Source: Clostridium sp. CM027 (lineage in GTDB: Bacteria > Bacillota > Clostridia > Clostridiales > Clostridiaceae). Taken from it: a stretch of DNA of 64,000 nt. Numbering within the stretch: the stretch's first letter is position 1; each line of letters starts with the position of its first letter. The DNA is taken from contig NZ_CP077725.1 in NCBI RefSeq assembly GCF_024730565.1, positions 3,786,540-3,850,539 on the forward strand, written 5' to 3'. This document shows positions 62,788 to 64,000 of the stretch, in pieces. Position numbers and translations under genes: made by a program. Below the pieces are notes generated by a model. The model saw only the letters and a program-made list of their open reading frames with translations. It was not told the origin of the DNA and did no database searches.

Positions 62788-63994
62788 TTGTATAATGAAA
62801 TGACCGAAGAGTAACAAAAAATAAAGACTCAAGAGAAATACTCTTGTATAATGTTAAGTGACTAAACCAACATATACGGGAGGATTTCAAATGAGTCAAT
62901 TAGATTTTATCACACAGAGCAGAAAAGGTAAACACCTAACATACGAGGAACGCATAAAGTTAGAAGCTTTACACAAAATGGGACTTAATTCAACTCGTAT
63001 TGCGGAGCAAATAGGTGGGCGCTCAGAACGTACAATAAGGCGTGAAATTGCTAAAGGAATTGTAGAACTATTGAATAGTGACTTAACCACTCGAATGGAA
63101 TATAGCGCAGAAATTGGGCAGTCAGAGCATGACAAACAAGGTACCGCTAAAGGTCCTGCATTAAAAATAGGAAAAGATCATAAATTGGTGAAGTACTTAG
63201 AAAAAGCTATTGGTATAGATGGCGAATCTCCGTATGCAGCTATTCAAAATATCACAAATAAAGATCTACAATTTGAAACAACTATTTGCTTCAAAACTGT
63301 GTATAACTATTTGGATAATAATTTGTTTTTAAATATAAGTAACAAAGATCTGCCTGTTAAAAAGAATGCTAAAAAGAGAAACTATAAAAAAATAAGATCA
63401 GCGTATAACAATACCAAAGGAACTAGCATATCGGAGAGACCTGCAGCTGTAGCTGCACGTGATGAGATAGGCCACTGGGAAATGGACACTGTAGTTGGCA
63501 AACAGGGTACAAAAACTGTCTTGATGGTGTTAAGTGAAAGAGTAACTCGTAAGGAGTTAGTCTTTAAAATACCATCTAAATCACAGGCGGCTGTCGTGAA
63601 AGAATTGGACAAATTGGAGCGTAAAATGGGAATGTTATTCTCGAAAACATTTAAAACAATCACCTGTGATAACGGCTGTGAGAACCTTGATTTCGAGGGT
63701 ATTGAGAACTCAGTAAGAAATAAACGAAAGAGAACTAAAGTATATTATGCTCACCCATATAGTTCATGGGAGCGAGGCACAAACGAAAATATCAATAAAA
63801 TGATACGACGATTTATCCCAAAAGGTGTGGATATTTCAGCATTCTCTAAAAAACAAATTATGCAAATACAGCACTGGATCAACAATTATCCAAGAAGGAT
63901 TTTCAACGGTTTATCTGCCAATATGATGGAACAGAAAACCATTACAACTTAACATTATATTTTTCTTGAAAATTTCGGACATTTTATATTGCAA
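62788..63994 (+). mobile_element. IS30-family insertion sequence, apparently complete
   Basis: A single transposase gene lies between imperfect terminal inverted repeats: TTGTATAATGAAATGACCGAA (62788-62808, shown in part) and its counterpart at 63974-63994, 16 of 21 bases matching. A second inner pair, TATAATGTTAAG (from 62847) and CTTAACATTATA (about 63949), also matches. The exact ends and any target duplication cannot be fixed because the window stops 6 bases past the right repeat. Confidence 0.75.
62891..63952 (+). CDS. IS30-family transposase
   Basis: 353-aa transposase. N-terminal helix-turn-helix of IS30 type (HLTYEERIKLEALHKMG, RTIRREIAKG), then the DDE catalytic core with D in GHWEMDTVVG, D in TITCDNGCE and E in WERGTNENINKMIRRFIPKG. 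The length and intact frame suggest an active enzyme. The start is the ATG at 62891, with GGGAGG upstream; a longer frame begins 33 nt earlier without a site. It directs cut or copy transposition of the surrounding element. Confidence 0.95.
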   Translation: MSQLDFITQSRKGKHLTYEERIKLEALHKMGLNSTRIAEQIGGRSERTIRREIAKGIVELLNSDLTTRMEYSAEIGQSEHDKQGTAKGPALKIGKDHKLVKYLEKAIGIDGESPYAAIQNITNKDLQFETTICFKTVYNYLDNNLFLNISNKDLPVKKNAKKRNYKKIRSAYNNTKGTSISERPAAVAARDEIGHWEMDTVVGKQGTKTVLMVLSERVTRKELVFKIPSKSQAAVVKELDKLERKMGMLFSKTFKTITCDNGCENLDFEGIENSVRNKRKRTKVYYAHPYSSWERGTNENINKMIRRFIPKGVDISAFSKKQIMQIQHWINNYPRRIFNGLSANMMEQKTITT

Positions 63995-64000
63995 TCTACA

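Noticed and set aside
1..64000. tRNA or rRNA genes and known riboswitches
   Set aside because: No cloverleaf with a TTCRANY-type arm, no rRNA-like stretch and no recognisable riboswitch core was found by eye in the intergenic regions.

Overview
The window is AT-rich, with strong AGGAGG-type ribosome binding sites, U-tailed hairpin terminators and low-GC Firmicute gene families. YmaF-like and DNRLRE surface genes, paired CoA-transferase subunits and a CitA/CitB-type system suggest Clostridium sensu stricto. The species cannot be told from the sequence alone. No rRNA, tRNA or CRISPR array was found.

Layout. 1-1400: decayed sstT and dedA remnants, then an intact PAP2 phosphatase. 1779-5717: a CitA/CitB-type two-component pair divergent from a 2-hydroxycarboxylate transporter. 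6053-7017: a small ORF and a DUF975 membrane protein. 7166-12281 (minus): histidine kinase, response regulator, ABC ATPase and two ABC-2 permeases, in the order of the Bacillus linearmycin-resistance (Lnr) loci. 12282-12814: an IS3-type remnant. 12815-19320: a copper and thiol-redox block (an HMA/SafE-like/cupredoxin fusion, TlpA-like thioredoxin, CcdA, CsoR, CopA) whose three transcripts share an unusual promoter motif. 19469-20878: a two-subunit CoA-transferase. 21770-23776: three probable surface or spore-coat genes, one with 48-bp coding repeats. 23982-24746: a CPBP protease.

25275-58945 is the centrepiece, a roughly 34-kb one-direction biosynthetic cluster. It encodes a Sfp-type phosphopantetheinyl transferase, type II thioesterase, alpha/beta hydrolase, 4866-aa NRPS, 2330-aa PKS/NRPS hybrid, MFS exporter, FtsX-type ABC permease and ATPase, free-standing malonyl transferase, an acyl-AMP ligase-T-C protein, and a biotin-carrier-like protein that has lost its biotinyl lysine. 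Inferred assembly: the ligase loads an acyl starter and its C domain passes it to NRPS module 1. The NRPS adds Tyr-like, D-X, D-Thr and Tyr-like residues. An AT-less KS, served by the free AT, adds one unreduced C2 unit, and glycine follows. The line ends in a condensation-like domain (NHxxxDA) with no thioesterase. The likely product is an acylated peptide-ketide-glycine, possibly cyclised to a tetramate. I recognise no characterised pathway with this exact architecture.

58993-63994: a 270-bp direct repeat has left a truncated yyaL copy beside an ArsR/SRPBCC operon whose first gene appears leaderless. An intact yyaL and a complete IS30-type element follow. A dispersed palindromic repeat (TTAACGAC arms) recurs at five places between 1.3 and 21 kb and has become the coding 3' end of the PAP2 gene.
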